From positions 186,001 through 250,000 of the forward strand of contig NZ_JAGFBU010000005.1 of NCBI RefSeq assembly GCF_017948675.1: DNA of 64,000 nt, in the 5' to 3' direction. A program made the position numbers and the translations under genes. Every line of letters begins with the position of its first letter. Position 1 is the stretch's first letter. This DNA comes from Flavobacterium flabelliforme (GTDB taxonomy: Bacteria; Bacteroidota; Bacteroidia; Flavobacteriales; Flavobacteriaceae). This document shows, piece by piece, positions 27,583-36,291 of this stretch. The notes under the pieces are model-generated. The model made no database searches and had not been told where the DNA came from. It worked only from the letters and a program-made list of their open reading frames with translations.

Positions 27583-27603
27583 GGAAACTTTGAGCTACCT
27601 TTG
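27572..27603 (+). promoter_or_regulatory. Promoter of the DUF4258 gene
   Basis: TTG (27572-27574), 21 bases, then TACCTTTG (27596-27603) fit the Bacteroidota TTG-N(17-23)-TAnnTTTG pattern, 15 bases before the ATG. Confidence 0.55.
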
Positions 27604-27618
27604 CCAAAAATATAATTC

Positions 27619-28002
27619 ATGAAATTTATACATCGTTTTGCTTACTATTTAGTAGGTTTAGTAATTGGAGTGTTTTTTGTCTCTTTAGTTTTTAGCGGTA
27701 AAGATACCCGTTGTAATTATTTTCCAAACGCAAGAGTTCTAAATGATCTACGAAATAAGCCCTTTCATTATTCCGAAAAAGCATCTCAAATACTAGCTGA
27801 AAAATGGATTGATACTACCGATATTAAAAATACTTTGCAATTTGGCGATGTCGTTTTTGATGAAAGTAATGTTATCGTAAAAAAAGGAAAATTATACGTA
27901 ATTGAAGGTAAAACAGTCAAAAACCAAGAAATTATTTTAAAGGTCATCAACTATGAAAATAAAGCGGTTTTAGATGATATAATCAAAAAAGAAAAAGAGT
28001 AA
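27619..28002 (+). CDS. DUF4258-like membrane-anchored protein
   Basis: The 127-residue protein has one N-terminal membrane helix (about 8-26) and a small alpha/beta domain outside. The pattern SEKASQILAEKWIDTTDIKNTLQFGDVVFDESN...YVIEGKTVKNQEIILKVIN resembles DUF4258, a small domain sometimes linked to toxin-like or ribonuclease-like proteins. No partner gene is adjacent, so nothing here supports a toxin role. It has its own promoter and a strong terminator. Confidence 0.65.
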   Translation: MKFIHRFAYYLVGLVIGVFFVSLVFSGKDTRCNYFPNARVLNDLRNKPFHYSEKASQILAEKWIDTTDIKNTLQFGDVVFDESNVIVKKGKLYVIEGKTVKNQEIILKVINYENKAVLDDIIKKEKE

Positions 28003-28046
28003 ATATAATGATTTAGTTCTAATTTGGACGTGCCACCATAAAAAAC

Positions 28047-28087
28047 AAGGGCTCCTTACATTGTTGTGAGGAGCCCTTATTTTTTAT
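28047..28087. terminator. Bidirectional terminator between DUF4258 gene and ung
   Basis: AAGGGCTCCT (28047-28056) and AGGAGCCCTT (28069-28078) form a perfect 10-bp stem with T-runs on both sides (A-run at 28040-28045, T-run at 28079-28085). It serves the + strand gene and probably the convergent ung. Confidence 0.9.
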
Positions 28088-28090
28088 ACT

Positions 28091-28140
28091 GTCGGGCTTT
28101 ACGCGCTACTTCGGTAGCTAGCTTCAATCCCTCACGCAAT
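28091..28140. repeat. Intergenic hairpin element, possible third repeat copy
   Basis: A 50-base stretch contains GCTAC-TTCG-GTAGC (28105-28118) inside outer segments which, on the minus strand, read GTGAGGGATTGAAG and GTAGCGCGTAAAGCCCGAC. It resembles the outer arms of the elements at 7026 and 53366 only loosely, but it occupies the same kind of site and has a similar layout. Confidence 0.4.
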
Positions 28141-28176
28141 CTAGAATAAAATAGAGATTTCTACTTTCTAATATTA

Positions 28177-28854
28177 CTATTCCGTAATCCAGTTAATGGT
28201 TTCTTTACCATTTTGCTTTAAATAAGCATTCGTTTTACTAAAATGTTTATTCCCAAACCACTTTCCTTGATTAGCGCTCATCGGCGACGGATGTCCAGAC
28301 TCTAAAACTAAATGCTTATTTCTATCTATCTTAATTCCTTTTTTATGCGCAAAAGCGCCCCAAAGTAAGAACACTACATTTTCTTTTTTCGAAGAAATAT
28401 GATCGATAACAGCATCGGTAAAAAGATTCCATTTTAAATGTTTGTGACTATTTGGAGTGTCTTTTCTTACCGTCAACGAAGCGTTCAAAAGCAAAATTCC
28501 TTGCTTCGCCCAATCTTCTAAATTGCCTGAAGTAGGCAAAAAAATCGTTCCCAAATCATCACTCAGTTCCCGATTAATATTTCTCAGAGAAGGCGGAATA
28601 CGAACAGTATTATTTACTGAAAAGCACAAACCATTTGCTTCGCCATTTCCATGATAGGGGTCTTGACCAATAATAACCACTTTTAAATCTTTAAAACTAC
28701 AATAATCAAAAGCCGAAAAAATTAATTCTTTTGGCGGAAAACAAATATTTGTCTTGTATTCTTCAGCCACACTTTCCATTAAGTCAGCAAAGTAAGGCTT
28801 CTGTATTTCATCTGACAAAATAGTTTGCCATTCTGGATTAAGATTCGTTTGCAT
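28177..28854 (-). CDS. ung: Uracil-DNA glycosylase
   Basis: The 225-residue family-1 UDG removes uracil from DNA in base excision repair. The water-activating motif GQDPYHGN (Asp65), LLLNASLTV (Asn124, uracil recognition) and GHPSPMS (His188, catalytic His-loop) are all present. The length is normal. It is monocistronic, convergent with the DUF4258 gene and divergent from mutS2. Confidence 0.97.
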   Translation of the reverse strand: MQTNLNPEWQTILSDEIQKPYFADLMESVAEEYKTNICFPPKELIFSAFDYCSFKDLKVVIIGQDPYHGNGEANGLCFSVNNTVRIPPSLRNINRELSDDLGTIFLPTSGNLEDWAKQGILLLNASLTVRKDTPNSHKHLKWNLFTDAVIDHISSKKENVVFLLWGAFAHKKGIKIDRNKHLVLESGHPSPMSANQGKWFGNKHFSKTNAYLKQNGKETINWITE

Positions 28855-28992
28855 AAATAATTGTTATGTTACAAAGATACACAGAGTAATGGCTGAGAAG
28901 TAATAAGAGAAGATAATATTTCACTTAAAAAAACCACAATAAACATTCTTTAATTCTTTGTGAATGACTGTTAATTAGTCTTAACTATTAAC

Positions 28993-29000
28993 TATTTTTG
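28993..29000 (+). promoter_or_regulatory. -7 promoter box of mutS2
   Basis: TATTTTTG is an exact TAnnTTTG match, 24 bases before the mutS2 ATG. Confidence 0.5.
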
Positions 29001-29024
29001 TGTCGAAAAGAATTTTATAGATAA

Positions 29025-31190
29025 ATGATATCCATCACCGAAAAGACATTACAAGATTTACAATTCCCAACCGTTCTCGAAACGATTTCGGCAATTTGTA
29101 ATACCGATATAGGAAAACAAAAAGCACTTGAAATAACTCCTTTTAAAGACAAGGAAACTTTGATGAAGGCCTTAATGCAAACATCAGAATATGTGTCTTC
29201 TTTCCAAAACAACAATGCCATTCCAAATCATGGTTTTGATGCCATTACGCATGAAATAAGATTTCTTGCCATTGAAGATAGTTTTCTTGAAGTAGGAAGT
29301 TTTAGAAAAATAGCAACAATATCCTCTACCGTTAATTTTTTATTGAGTTATTTTAAAAAATTTGAAGACTATTATCCTAATTTAAATTCACGGGCTTTAC
29401 AAGTCGAATTTACAAAGGACATTATTACCATGACCGACGAAATCGTTGATAAATATGGTGAAATAAAAGACAACGCTTCACCCGATTTATTAAATATTCG
29501 CAGGAATATGAATACGGTTCGCGGTAAAGTAAATCAGAGTTTTGGTACAGCACTTACGCAATACAATGCCCTTGGATATTTAGATGATATAAAAGAAAGC
29601 TTTGTTCAAAATCGCAGGGTTTTAGCAGTTTTGTCTATGTATCGCCGCAAGGTAAAAGGATCAATTTTAGGAAGTTCTAAAACAGGAAGTATTGCCTATA
29701 TCGAACCCGAAGCAACACTAAATTATTCGAGAGAACTGAGCAACTTAGAATACGAAGAAAAAGAAGAAATTACTAGAATTCTAAAGCAATTAACGAACCA
29801 AATTCGACCTTTTTTACAGTTACTGATTGACTATCAAGATTTTTTGAGTGATATTGATGTAATTGCTGCGAAAGCTAAATATGCAAATCGCATTAATGGA
29901 ATCCTGCCCAACATCACCGATAATAGACGTTTGTATTTCAGAGAAGCCTTCCATCCTATTTTGTATTTGAATAACAAACAAAAAAACGAAATTACGCATC
30001 CGCAAACTATTGAATTGGCTCAGGAAAATAGAATCATAGTTATTTCTGGACCTAATGCTGGTGGAAAAACGATATCGCTAAAAACGGTTGGATTGCTGCA
30101 ATTGATGTTGCAATCGGGAATGCTAATTCCGGTTCACGAACGCAGTGAAACATTCTTGTTTGATAGAATATTAACAGATATTGGAGACAATCAATCTATT
30201 GAAAATCATTTAAGTACCTATAGTTATCGATTAAAGAACATGAACTACTTCTTAAAGAAGTGCAATAGAAAAACAATGTTCCTAATTGATGAATTTGGTA
30301 CGGGTTCTGATCCTGAGTTAGGAGGCGCATTAGCCGAAATTTTCTTAGAAGAATTTTATCATAGAGAAGCTTTCGGGATTATAACGACCCATTATTCTAA
30401 TCTAAAAATTTTAGCAAACGAATTGCCTTTTGCCACAAATGCCAACATGCTTTTTGATGAAAAGTCATTAGAACCAATGTACAAACTTGCATTAGGACAA
30501 GCGGGAAGCTCATTTACATTTGAAGTAGCTCTGAAAAACGGAATTCCTTTTGGCTTAATAAATCGCGCCAAAAAGAAGATAGAAGTAGGAAAAGTACGTT
30601 TTGACAAAACCATTGCTACTTTACAAAAAGAGCGTTCTAAAATGGAAAAAACTTCGCAAACGCTAAAGGAAGAAGAAACAAAAGCACGTGAAGAAGGCAA
30701 GAAAATGGAAACTATTAATGTCAAAATCAAACAAAAACTGGAAAGTTATCAGGAGTTGTATGACAGCAACCAAAAAACAATTTACATTGGTAATAAAATA
30801 GAAGATATAGCGGAGAAGTATTTTAATAATAAAAATAAAAAAGATCTTATCGCTGAATTTTTAAAAATTATCGAAATAGAAAATTCCAAAAGGAAAAAGG
30901 CAACTCCTAAAGAGGCCAAAGCTATCGTTGCCAAGAAAAAGGAAGTTATTGAGGAAGTGACTGTTCATGTAGAAGAAATTAGAAAAGAAAAAAAAGAAAA
31001 GAAACTTAAACCTGTTATTGAGAAAATTAGACACATTTTAAAAGTTGGTGATCGAGTACGTATGCTGGATGGTAAAGCAGTTGGAAGTATTGAAACTATC
31101 GAGAAAAATAAAGCAAATGTAAATTACGGAATGTTTATGTCTAAAGTAAGTTTGGACGAATTAGAATTAGTTGAAGCGGTTAAAAAGTAA
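29025..31190 (+). CDS. mutS2: MutS2-type ATPase lacking the Smr domain
   Basis: The 721-residue protein has the MutS core and clamp (about 1-320), then the ABC-type ATPase with Walker A GPNAGGKT (about 341-348), Walker B MFLIDEFGTGSDP and TTHYSNLK. A long coiled coil (about 525-660) and a C-terminal KOW-like VGDRVRMLDGKAVGSIETI follow. MutS2 acts in recombination control or on collided ribosomes rather than in mismatch repair. The protein ends directly after the KOW-like part, so the C-terminal Smr endonuclease domain found in Bacillus or Thermus MutS2 (about 780 residues) is missing. Confidence 0.9.
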   Translation: MISITEKTLQDLQFPTVLETISAICNTDIGKQKALEITPFKDKETLMKALMQTSEYVSSFQNNNAIPNHGFDAITHEIRFLAIEDSFLEVGSFRKIATISSTVNFLLSYFKKFEDYYPNLNSRALQVEFTKDIITMTDEIVDKYGEIKDNASPDLLNIRRNMNTVRGKVNQSFGTALTQYNALGYLDDIKESFVQNRRVLAVLSMYRRKVKGSILGSSKTGSIAYIEPEATLNYSRELSNLEYEEKEEITRILKQLTNQIRPFLQLLIDYQDFLSDIDVIAAKAKYANRINGILPNITDNRRLYFREAFHPILYLNNKQKNEITHPQTIELAQENRIIVISGPNAGGKTISLKTVGLLQLMLQSGMLIPVHERSETFLFDRILTDIGDNQSIENHLSTYSYRLKNMNYFLKKCNRKTMFLIDEFGTGSDPELGGALAEIFLEEFYHREAFGIITTHYSNLKILANELPFATNANMLFDEKSLEPMYKLALGQAGSSFTFEVALKNGIPFGLINRAKKKIEVGKVRFDKTIATLQKERSKMEKTSQTLKEEETKAREEGKKMETINVKIKQKLESYQELYDSNQKTIYIGNKIEDIAEKYFNNKNKKDLIAEFLKIIEIENSKRKKATPKEAKAIVAKKKEVIEEVTVHVEEIRKEKKEKKLKPVIEKIRHILKVGDRVRMLDGKAVGSIETIEKNKANVNYGMFMSKVSLDELELVEAVKK

Positions 31191-31285
31191 TTTAAATTAG
31201 AAAGAAATTTAAATTGAGGATATGTATTTATTTTAAATCAGAAACAATTTAAAATAAGATTTTTATTACGTATTTTATATTAATT

Positions 31286-31293
31286 TAGCTTTG
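31286..31293 (+). promoter_or_regulatory. -7 promoter box of the plug/carboxypeptidase-like gene
   Basis: TAGCTTTG is an exact TAnnTTTG match, 22 bases before the ATG at 31316. Confidence 0.45.
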
Positions 31294-31315
31294 AGATTTT
31301 AAACCAAATTATTTT

Positions 31316-32527
31316 ATGAAAATTATAAATATTCTATTATTACTCTGTATTGGCATTACAAATGCACAAAACAACAAATTAGAGGAAGTTACAAATAATG
31401 CAAAGATTCTATTTTCTAAATTGAAAGAAAAAGAAAAAAATCCTCTATATATTGTAAATGGAATTACCATAGAGGATTACGCTGTGATTTCATCTATCAA
31501 ACCTGAAGACATAGAAGGTATTGTAGTGCTTAAAAAACAATCTGAGATTGAAAAATATGGACAAAAAGGTGAAAATGGAATTGTAGAAATAACCCTTAAA
31601 AATTCTGATAATAAGAACCTTGAACAATTAATTAAAAAGAATAGCGCAATTAAATTTGAAAAAAATAATTATAAAATTATAATTTCTGGTTTGATTTCTG
31701 ATAAAGATGCCAATCCCTTGGCAACTGTAGTGATTTCAAATCTTACCAAAAAAGAAGCTTACCATTCAGATAGTTATGGGAATTACTCAATAAGAGCATC
31801 AAATGAAGACGTTTTTAATTTTTCTTTAACAGGTTATGAATCTCAACAAATTATTGTTAACAATCAAACAATTCAGAATGTAGTTTTAAAGAAAGTCAAT
31901 ACTAATTCTGAAATAATGATTAAGAAACCAGTTGTTTATCTTTATCCAACTGCAAAAACAGATATTACCTTTTCATTTAATTTTAATGGTATTTTATCAA
32001 CTACTTTGCCAAAATATGAATCAAATTGGCAATTAACGGCTTATCCAGATGGAAAAATTTTCGATAAAAAAACAAATCGTTTTTATTCTTCTCTCTTTTG
32101 GGATGGTAAACAAACTTTTTCTGAGGAACATTATAAGTACAAAACTGGATTTACAGTTTCAAAAATAGATTTGACAAATTTTTTAATAGAAAAATTGGAA
32201 ATTTTAGGTTTGAATACTTACGAAACAAACGATTTTGTCCAGTATTGGTTGCCTATTTTAGAAAAAAATGAAACTAATTTTGTTCATTTTTACAGCAATT
32301 CAGATTATGATGTTTTTTCAACCAATGCTGTAAATCCAAAACCAGAAACTTCAATTAGGGTTTTTATGGAATTTTATGCTGTAGAAAATAAGACTGAGAT
32401 TCCAGAACAAAAACTTGTAAAAACGCAGCGCAAGGGTTTTACTCTTGTAGAATGGGGCGGTGCTGATGTTACACAAGCGGTGCAAAATTTAAATTATAAA
32501 TCAAATGCAAAACCTTCCTCAAAATAA
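31316..32527 (+). CDS. Exported protein: TonB-plug-like + CarboxypepD_reg-like + KPVVYLYP domain
   Basis: The 403-residue protein has a signal peptide (1-17). Residues 43-95 (NPLYIVNGI...DIEGIVVLKK...YGQKGENGIVEITLK) look like the TonB-dependent receptor plug motif. Residues 120-192 (ISGLISDKDANPLATVVISN...DSYGNYSI) look like a carboxypeptidase regulatory-like domain. Residues 204-403 open with KPVVYLYPTAK and contain W238 and FYSSLFWDG, a C-terminal domain I recognise from other bacterial secreted proteins but cannot name functionally. No beta-barrel is present, so it is not a receptor. The DCC1-like gene overlaps it by 23 bases. Confidence 0.7.
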   Translation: MKIINILLLLCIGITNAQNNKLEEVTNNAKILFSKLKEKEKNPLYIVNGITIEDYAVISSIKPEDIEGIVVLKKQSEIEKYGQKGENGIVEITLKNSDNKNLEQLIKKNSAIKFEKNNYKIIISGLISDKDANPLATVVISNLTKKEAYHSDSYGNYSIRASNEDVFNFSLTGYESQQIIVNNQTIQNVVLKKVNTNSEIMIKKPVVYLYPTAKTDITFSFNFNGILSTTLPKYESNWQLTAYPDGKIFDKKTNRFYSSLFWDGKQTFSEEHYKYKTGFTVSKIDLTNFLIEKLEILGLNTYETNDFVQYWLPILEKNETNFVHFYSNSDYDVFSTNAVNPKPETSIRVFMEFYAVENKTEIPEQKLVKTQRKGFTLVEWGGADVTQAVQNLNYKSNAKPSSK

Positions 32528-32918
32528 AAAAATCATTCTCTTTGATGGCGTTTGCAATCTCTGTGACTCAGCGGTACAGTTTATTATTAAGCACGATAAG
32601 AAGGATGTATTTAGATTTGTATCACTGCAATCTGATACGGGAAAAGAAATAAGTAATTATCTCGGAATTAGTAGCGAAAAGTTAAGTAGCATTATATTAT
32701 ACCAACCAGGATATGCCTATTACCATAAATCACAAGCTGTTTTTGAAATTGCAAAAGAATTGGGTGGACTATTTTCTATAATCTCTATATTTTCTTTTTT
32801 ACCCACATCACTTACTGATTCTTTATACGATTATGTTGCAAAAAATCGTTATAAATGGTATGGAAAAAAAGAGGCTTGTATGATTCCAACTCCATCGTTA
32901 AAGTCAAAATTTTTGTAA
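32505..32918 (+). CDS. DCC1-like thiol-disulfide oxidoreductase family protein (DUF393)
   Basis: The 137-residue protein has the DxxCxxC motif: LFDGVCNLCDSAVQF (Asp14, Cys17, Cys20) and FVSLQSDTGKEI, which define the DUF393/DCC1-like thioredoxin-fold family. It probably acts in thiol redox chemistry, but the substrate is unknown. Its start overlaps the 3' end of the preceding exported-protein gene by 23 bases, implying co-translation. The rest of the protein shows one hydrophobic stretch (about 88-100) but no signal peptide. Confidence 0.85.
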   Translation: MQNLPQNKKIILFDGVCNLCDSAVQFIIKHDKKDVFRFVSLQSDTGKEISNYLGISSEKLSSIILYQPGYAYYHKSQAVFEIAKELGGLFSIISIFSFLPTSLTDSLYDYVAKNRYKWYGKKEACMIPTPSLKSKFL

Positions 32919-32965
32919 TAAATGAATTTATGATAAATATCATTACTTTTATATTTTAAGTAGTA

Positions 32966-32973
32966 TATATTTG
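32966..32973 (+). promoter_or_regulatory. -7 promoter box of the 41-residue membrane protein
   Basis: TATATTTG is an exact TAnnTTTG match, 24 bases before the ATG at 32998. Confidence 0.5.
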
Positions 32974-32997
32974 ACCAATCTTTAAATTCACTTACAC

Positions 32998-33123
32998 ATG
33001 AAAGACACTTCACTTTTTACTTGGGATAACGGAACATTTATAATGATTGTCGTATTTGGTTTAGTTATAGTAGGACTGGTTGCGGCAGTTTTAATTATGA
33101 TGAATTCTGACAAAAAAAAATAA
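32998..33123 (+). CDS. 41-residue single-pass membrane protein
   Basis: This short frame starts with ATG at 32998 and reads MKDTSLFTWDNGTFIM, then a hydrophobic helix (about residues 14-35) and a basic tail SDKKK. It has its own exact -7 box 24 bases upstream and a terminator hairpin 10 bases downstream, which together argue that it is a real gene. The function is unknown. It is too short for homology judgement by eye. Confidence 0.7.
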   Translation: MKDTSLFTWDNGTFIMIVVFGLVIVGLVAAVLIMMNSDKKK

Positions 33124-33126
33124 AGC

Positions 33127-33165
33127 ATAAAAAAAGAGGATGTCTATTAAGACATCCTCTTTGCT
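33127..33165. terminator. Bidirectional terminator between the small membrane gene and ettA
   Basis: AAAGAGGATGTC (33133-33144) pairs perfectly with GACATCCTCTTT (33151-33162). The U-run is better on the minus strand, so the main user is ettA. Confidence 0.88.
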
Positions 33166-33184
33166 GTTCGAAAATGATTGAATT

Positions 33185-34879
33185 TTAGCTTCTAATCAAT
33201 TTTCTATATTTCAATCGTTTTGGAGTTAAATCACCACCAAGACGTTTTTTCTTATTCTCTTCATATTCAGAGAAACCACCTTCAAAACAATACACTTCAG
33301 AGTTTCCTTCAAAAGCTAAAATATGAGTACATATTCTATCTAAGAACCATCTGTCGTGAGAAATAACTACTGCACAACCAGCAAAACTCTCTAAACCTTC
33401 TTCTAATGCACGAAGCGTATTAATATCCAAGTCATTCGTAGGCTCATCTAGTAACAATACGTTTCCTTCTTCTTTTAAAGTCATGGCAAGATGCAAACGG
33501 TTGCGTTCTCCACCAGATAACATAGAGACTTTCTTGTTTTGTTCTCCACCACCAAAATTAAAACGAGATAAATATGCTCTAGAATTTACTTGTTTGCCTC
33601 CCATCATAATCAATTCCTGACCATCAGCAAAGTTCTCCCAAATTGATTTGTCAGGATTAATGTTAGAGTGCGCTTGATCTACATAAGCAATTTTCACTGT
33701 ATCACCAATCAAAAATTCACCAGAATCTGGTTTTTCTTCACCCATAATCATTTTGAAAATTGTCGATTTACCAGCACCATTTGGTCCAATAATTCCAACA
33801 ATTCCAGCCTGTGGTAAAGTAAAATTCAAATTATCATATAATAATTTTTCACCAAAACCTTTAGCTACATTTTTAGCTTCAATAACATTGGTACCTAAAC
33901 GTGGACCATTTGGAATATAAATTTCTAAATTTTCATCCAATTGTTTTTGATCTTCGTTTAGTAATTTATCGTAGTTCTGTAAACGCGCTTTTTGTTTGGT
34001 TTGACGTCCTTTTGCTCCCTGACGTACCCAATCCAACTCACGTTCCAAATTTTTTCTACGTTTTGAAGCTACTTTTTCTTCAAGCGCCATTCTGCTCGAT
34101 TTTTGGTCTAACCAAGAGCTATAATTCCCTTTCCATGGAATTCCTTCTCCTCTGTCTAACTCTAAAATCCAACCAGCAACATTATCCAAGAAGTATCTAT
34201 CGTGCGTTACAGCGATTACAGTTCCCGCATATTGTGCTAAGTGTTGCTCTAACCAAAGTACACTTTCTGCATCCAAGTGATTCGTAGGCTCATCTAAAAG
34301 CAATACATCAGGTTGTTGCAATAACAAACGACATAAAGCGACACGACGACGCTCACCACCTGATAAATTTTTAATTGGAGTATCACCTTCTGGAGTACGC
34401 AAGGCATCCATGGCAATTTCTAATTTAGTATCGATTTCCCAAGCTCCTAATGCATCAATTTTATCTTGCAAAAGTGCCTGACGATCCATCAACTGCTCCA
34501 TTTTATCAGCATCTTCATACACTTCTGGCAAACCAAAACTGTCATTTATTTTGTTGAATTCATCCAGAACTGCCATAGTTTCAGCAACTCCTTCACGTAC
34601 AATCTCTATAACCGTTTTAGTATCATCTAAAATTGGCTCTTGCTCTAAATATCCTACTGTATAACCTGGTGCAAAAACAACATCACCTTGATAATTTTTG
34701 TCAACACCAGCAATAATTTTTAGTAAAGAAGATTTTCCAGAACCATTTAAACCTAAAATACCAATCTTAGCTCCATAAAAGAAACTCAAGTAGATGTTTT
34801 TTAGTACAGGTTTATCTGCACCTTGATAGGTTTTACTCAATTTTGACATTGAGAATATCACTTTTTTATCGTCTGCCAT
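33185..34879 (-). CDS. ettA: Energy-dependent translational throttle protein EttA (ABC-F)
   Basis: The 564-residue soluble ABC-F ATPase gates ribosome entry into elongation according to ATP level. There are two ABC cassettes: Walker A GLNGSGKSS and GPNGAGKST, signature LSGGERRRVAL and LSGGERNRLHL, Walker B LLLDEPTNHLD and LLLDEPTNDLD. They are joined by a charged linker (about 245-330, with GAKGRQTKQKARLQNY). The length and the arm in the first cassette fit EttA rather than other ABC-F members. Confidence 0.94.
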   Translation of the reverse strand: MADDKKVIFSMSKLSKTYQGADKPVLKNIYLSFFYGAKIGILGLNGSGKSSLLKIIAGVDKNYQGDVVFAPGYTVGYLEQEPILDDTKTVIEIVREGVAETMAVLDEFNKINDSFGLPEVYEDADKMEQLMDRQALLQDKIDALGAWEIDTKLEIAMDALRTPEGDTPIKNLSGGERRRVALCRLLLQQPDVLLLDEPTNHLDAESVLWLEQHLAQYAGTVIAVTHDRYFLDNVAGWILELDRGEGIPWKGNYSSWLDQKSSRMALEEKVASKRRKNLERELDWVRQGAKGRQTKQKARLQNYDKLLNEDQKQLDENLEIYIPNGPRLGTNVIEAKNVAKGFGEKLLYDNLNFTLPQAGIVGIIGPNGAGKSTIFKMIMGEEKPDSGEFLIGDTVKIAYVDQAHSNINPDKSIWENFADGQELIMMGGKQVNSRAYLSRFNFGGGEQNKKVSMLSGGERNRLHLAMTLKEEGNVLLLDEPTNDLDINTLRALEEGLESFAGCAVVISHDRWFLDRICTHILAFEGNSEVYCFEGGFSEYEENKKKRLGGDLTPKRLKYRKLIRS

Positions 34880-34949
34880 AATTCTTATTTAAAGTTTTTT
34901 TTGTTTATTTTTAAAGTTACCTCAATTTAGACAAGGAAACAAATCTGTA

Positions 34950-35132
34950 CTAAAGTCTTCCTTTAAGAGAACTAAAAACCCAAGCATTAGCTAAAAAGCC
35001 AACTCCTACGGCCACAAATCCCCATCCAGAAACTTCCCTGTAGCGAAAAGCTCCTAAACCAATTAATAGTAATCCCATTAAAATCATTATTAAGGTTGCC
35101 CAACCTAATATCGTATTCTTATTCATTCCCAT
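34950..35132 (-). CDS. CAL67264-family small membrane protein
   Basis: The 60-residue protein has two hydrophobic helices (about 9-29 and 34-54) around a short loop FRYREVSGWG. The NTILGWATLIMILMGLLLIG...WGFVAVGVGFLANAWVF pattern fits the small flavobacterial membrane family known by the CAL67264 tag. The function is unknown. The start may be the first ATG (35130-35132) or the ATG two codons later. It lies 70 bases upstream of ettA on the same strand. Confidence 0.8.
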   Translation of the reverse strand: MGMNKNTILGWATLIMILMGLLLIGLGAFRYREVSGWGFVAVGVGFLANAWVFSSLKGRL

Positions 35133-35206
35133 AAATGTGGTATTTTAATTTTATCCAAATTTCGATACTTCGAAACGGATTTGCAAATATCGGTAATTTT
35201 TACCCT

Positions 35207-36211
35207 TTAATTAAATATTTTATAAAGCATTTCTCTTAATAAATCAGATTGAGACAATGCGTTAGCACCTACTCCTTTACTCTTTATGTCGATATCTCTC
35301 AATGCAGTTACAATCTGGCTAACTTTTTTCATTGGATAATTCTTTAAAGCCACATCATATTCTTTTAAAAAAAAGGGATTAACACCAATTACAGCCGCTA
35401 CATTCTTGGGATTTCGATCTTTTAATCCATGGTACTTTAGCAGTTGAATAAAAAATCCAAAAACTAAACTGGTTGTGACTACCAATGGATTATCTTTTGG
35501 ATTTTGAGCAAAATTTTCAGCTATGGTATACGCTTTTAGTTGGTTTTTTTCTCCTAAAGCTTTGCGTAATTCAAAAACATTAAAATCCTTACTAAAGCCA
35601 ATGTTCTCTTCTATATCCTTTGGAGAAATAGTACTTCCGACTGGCAAAATAATTTGTAGTTTTTGAAGTTCATTATTTATTTTACTTAAATCTGTTCCTA
35701 AGAACTCTACTAACATTGCAGTTGCTTTAGGCTCAATGGCGTATTTTTTGCTTGACAAAACACGTTTGATCCAATCTCCTACTTGATTTTCATAGAGCTT
35801 TTTACTTTCAAAAACAACACCTGTTTTGGCTAAAACCTTAGTTAATTTTTTTCTCTTATCTAAGGTCTTATATTTGTAGCAAAATACTAAAACTGTTGAT
35901 GCCATAGGATTTTCGGCATAAGCTTCTAGCTTGTCAATAGTTCTAATTAAATCCTGCGCTTCTTTGACAATTACTACTTGTCTCTCGGCCATCATTGGAT
36001 AGCGTTTGGCTGTCGAAATAATATCTTCTATTGATACATCTCGTCCGTACAAAACAGTTTGATTAAAGCCTTTTTCTTCTTCAGTAAGTACTTTTTCCTC
36101 AATATAATCAGATAATTTATCAATATAATAGGGCTCTTCTCCCATTAAGAAATAAATGGGCTTGATGTTCCCACTTTTTATATCATTTACAATTTTTAGT
36201 ACTTCATCCAT
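35207..36211 (-). CDS. holA: DNA polymerase III subunit delta
   Basis: The 334-residue clamp-loader subunit opens the sliding clamp. It starts MDEVLKIVNDIKSGNIKPIYFLMGEEPYYIDKL, with the delta-type N-domain that lacks a Walker A motif. VLVFCYKYKTLDKRKKLTK and FLGTDLSKINNELQKL are further family stretches. I chose the ATG at 36209-36211; a longer frame would begin at a TTG within the upstream promoter-like region and adds a tail that does not fit the family. It is divergent from the HSDR_N gene. Confidence 0.92.
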   Translation of the reverse strand: MDEVLKIVNDIKSGNIKPIYFLMGEEPYYIDKLSDYIEEKVLTEEEKGFNQTVLYGRDVSIEDIISTAKRYPMMAERQVVIVKEAQDLIRTIDKLEAYAENPMASTVLVFCYKYKTLDKRKKLTKVLAKTGVVFESKKLYENQVGDWIKRVLSSKKYAIEPKATAMLVEFLGTDLSKINNELQKLQIILPVGSTISPKDIEENIGFSKDFNVFELRKALGEKNQLKAYTIAENFAQNPKDNPLVVTTSLVFGFFIQLLKYHGLKDRNPKNVAAVIGVNPFFLKEYDVALKNYPMKKVSQIVTALRDIDIKSKGVGANALSQSDLLREMLYKIFN

Positions 36212-36291
36212 TTTTTTTGCTTTCAATTTCCAATTTTCATCTGCTTTGAACCTTGGCAAAGATTAAACTTTAATCTTTAAATCTTATTTTA

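Noticed and set aside
27619..28002. DUF4258-like protein considered as a toxin of a toxin-antitoxin pair
   Set aside because: It has a membrane anchor, its own promoter and terminator, and no adjacent small partner gene.
36212..36259. 16-residue N-terminal extension of HolA
   Set aside because: It would start at a TTG in the divergent promoter region and does not match the family N-terminus; the ATG at 36209-36211 is preferred.
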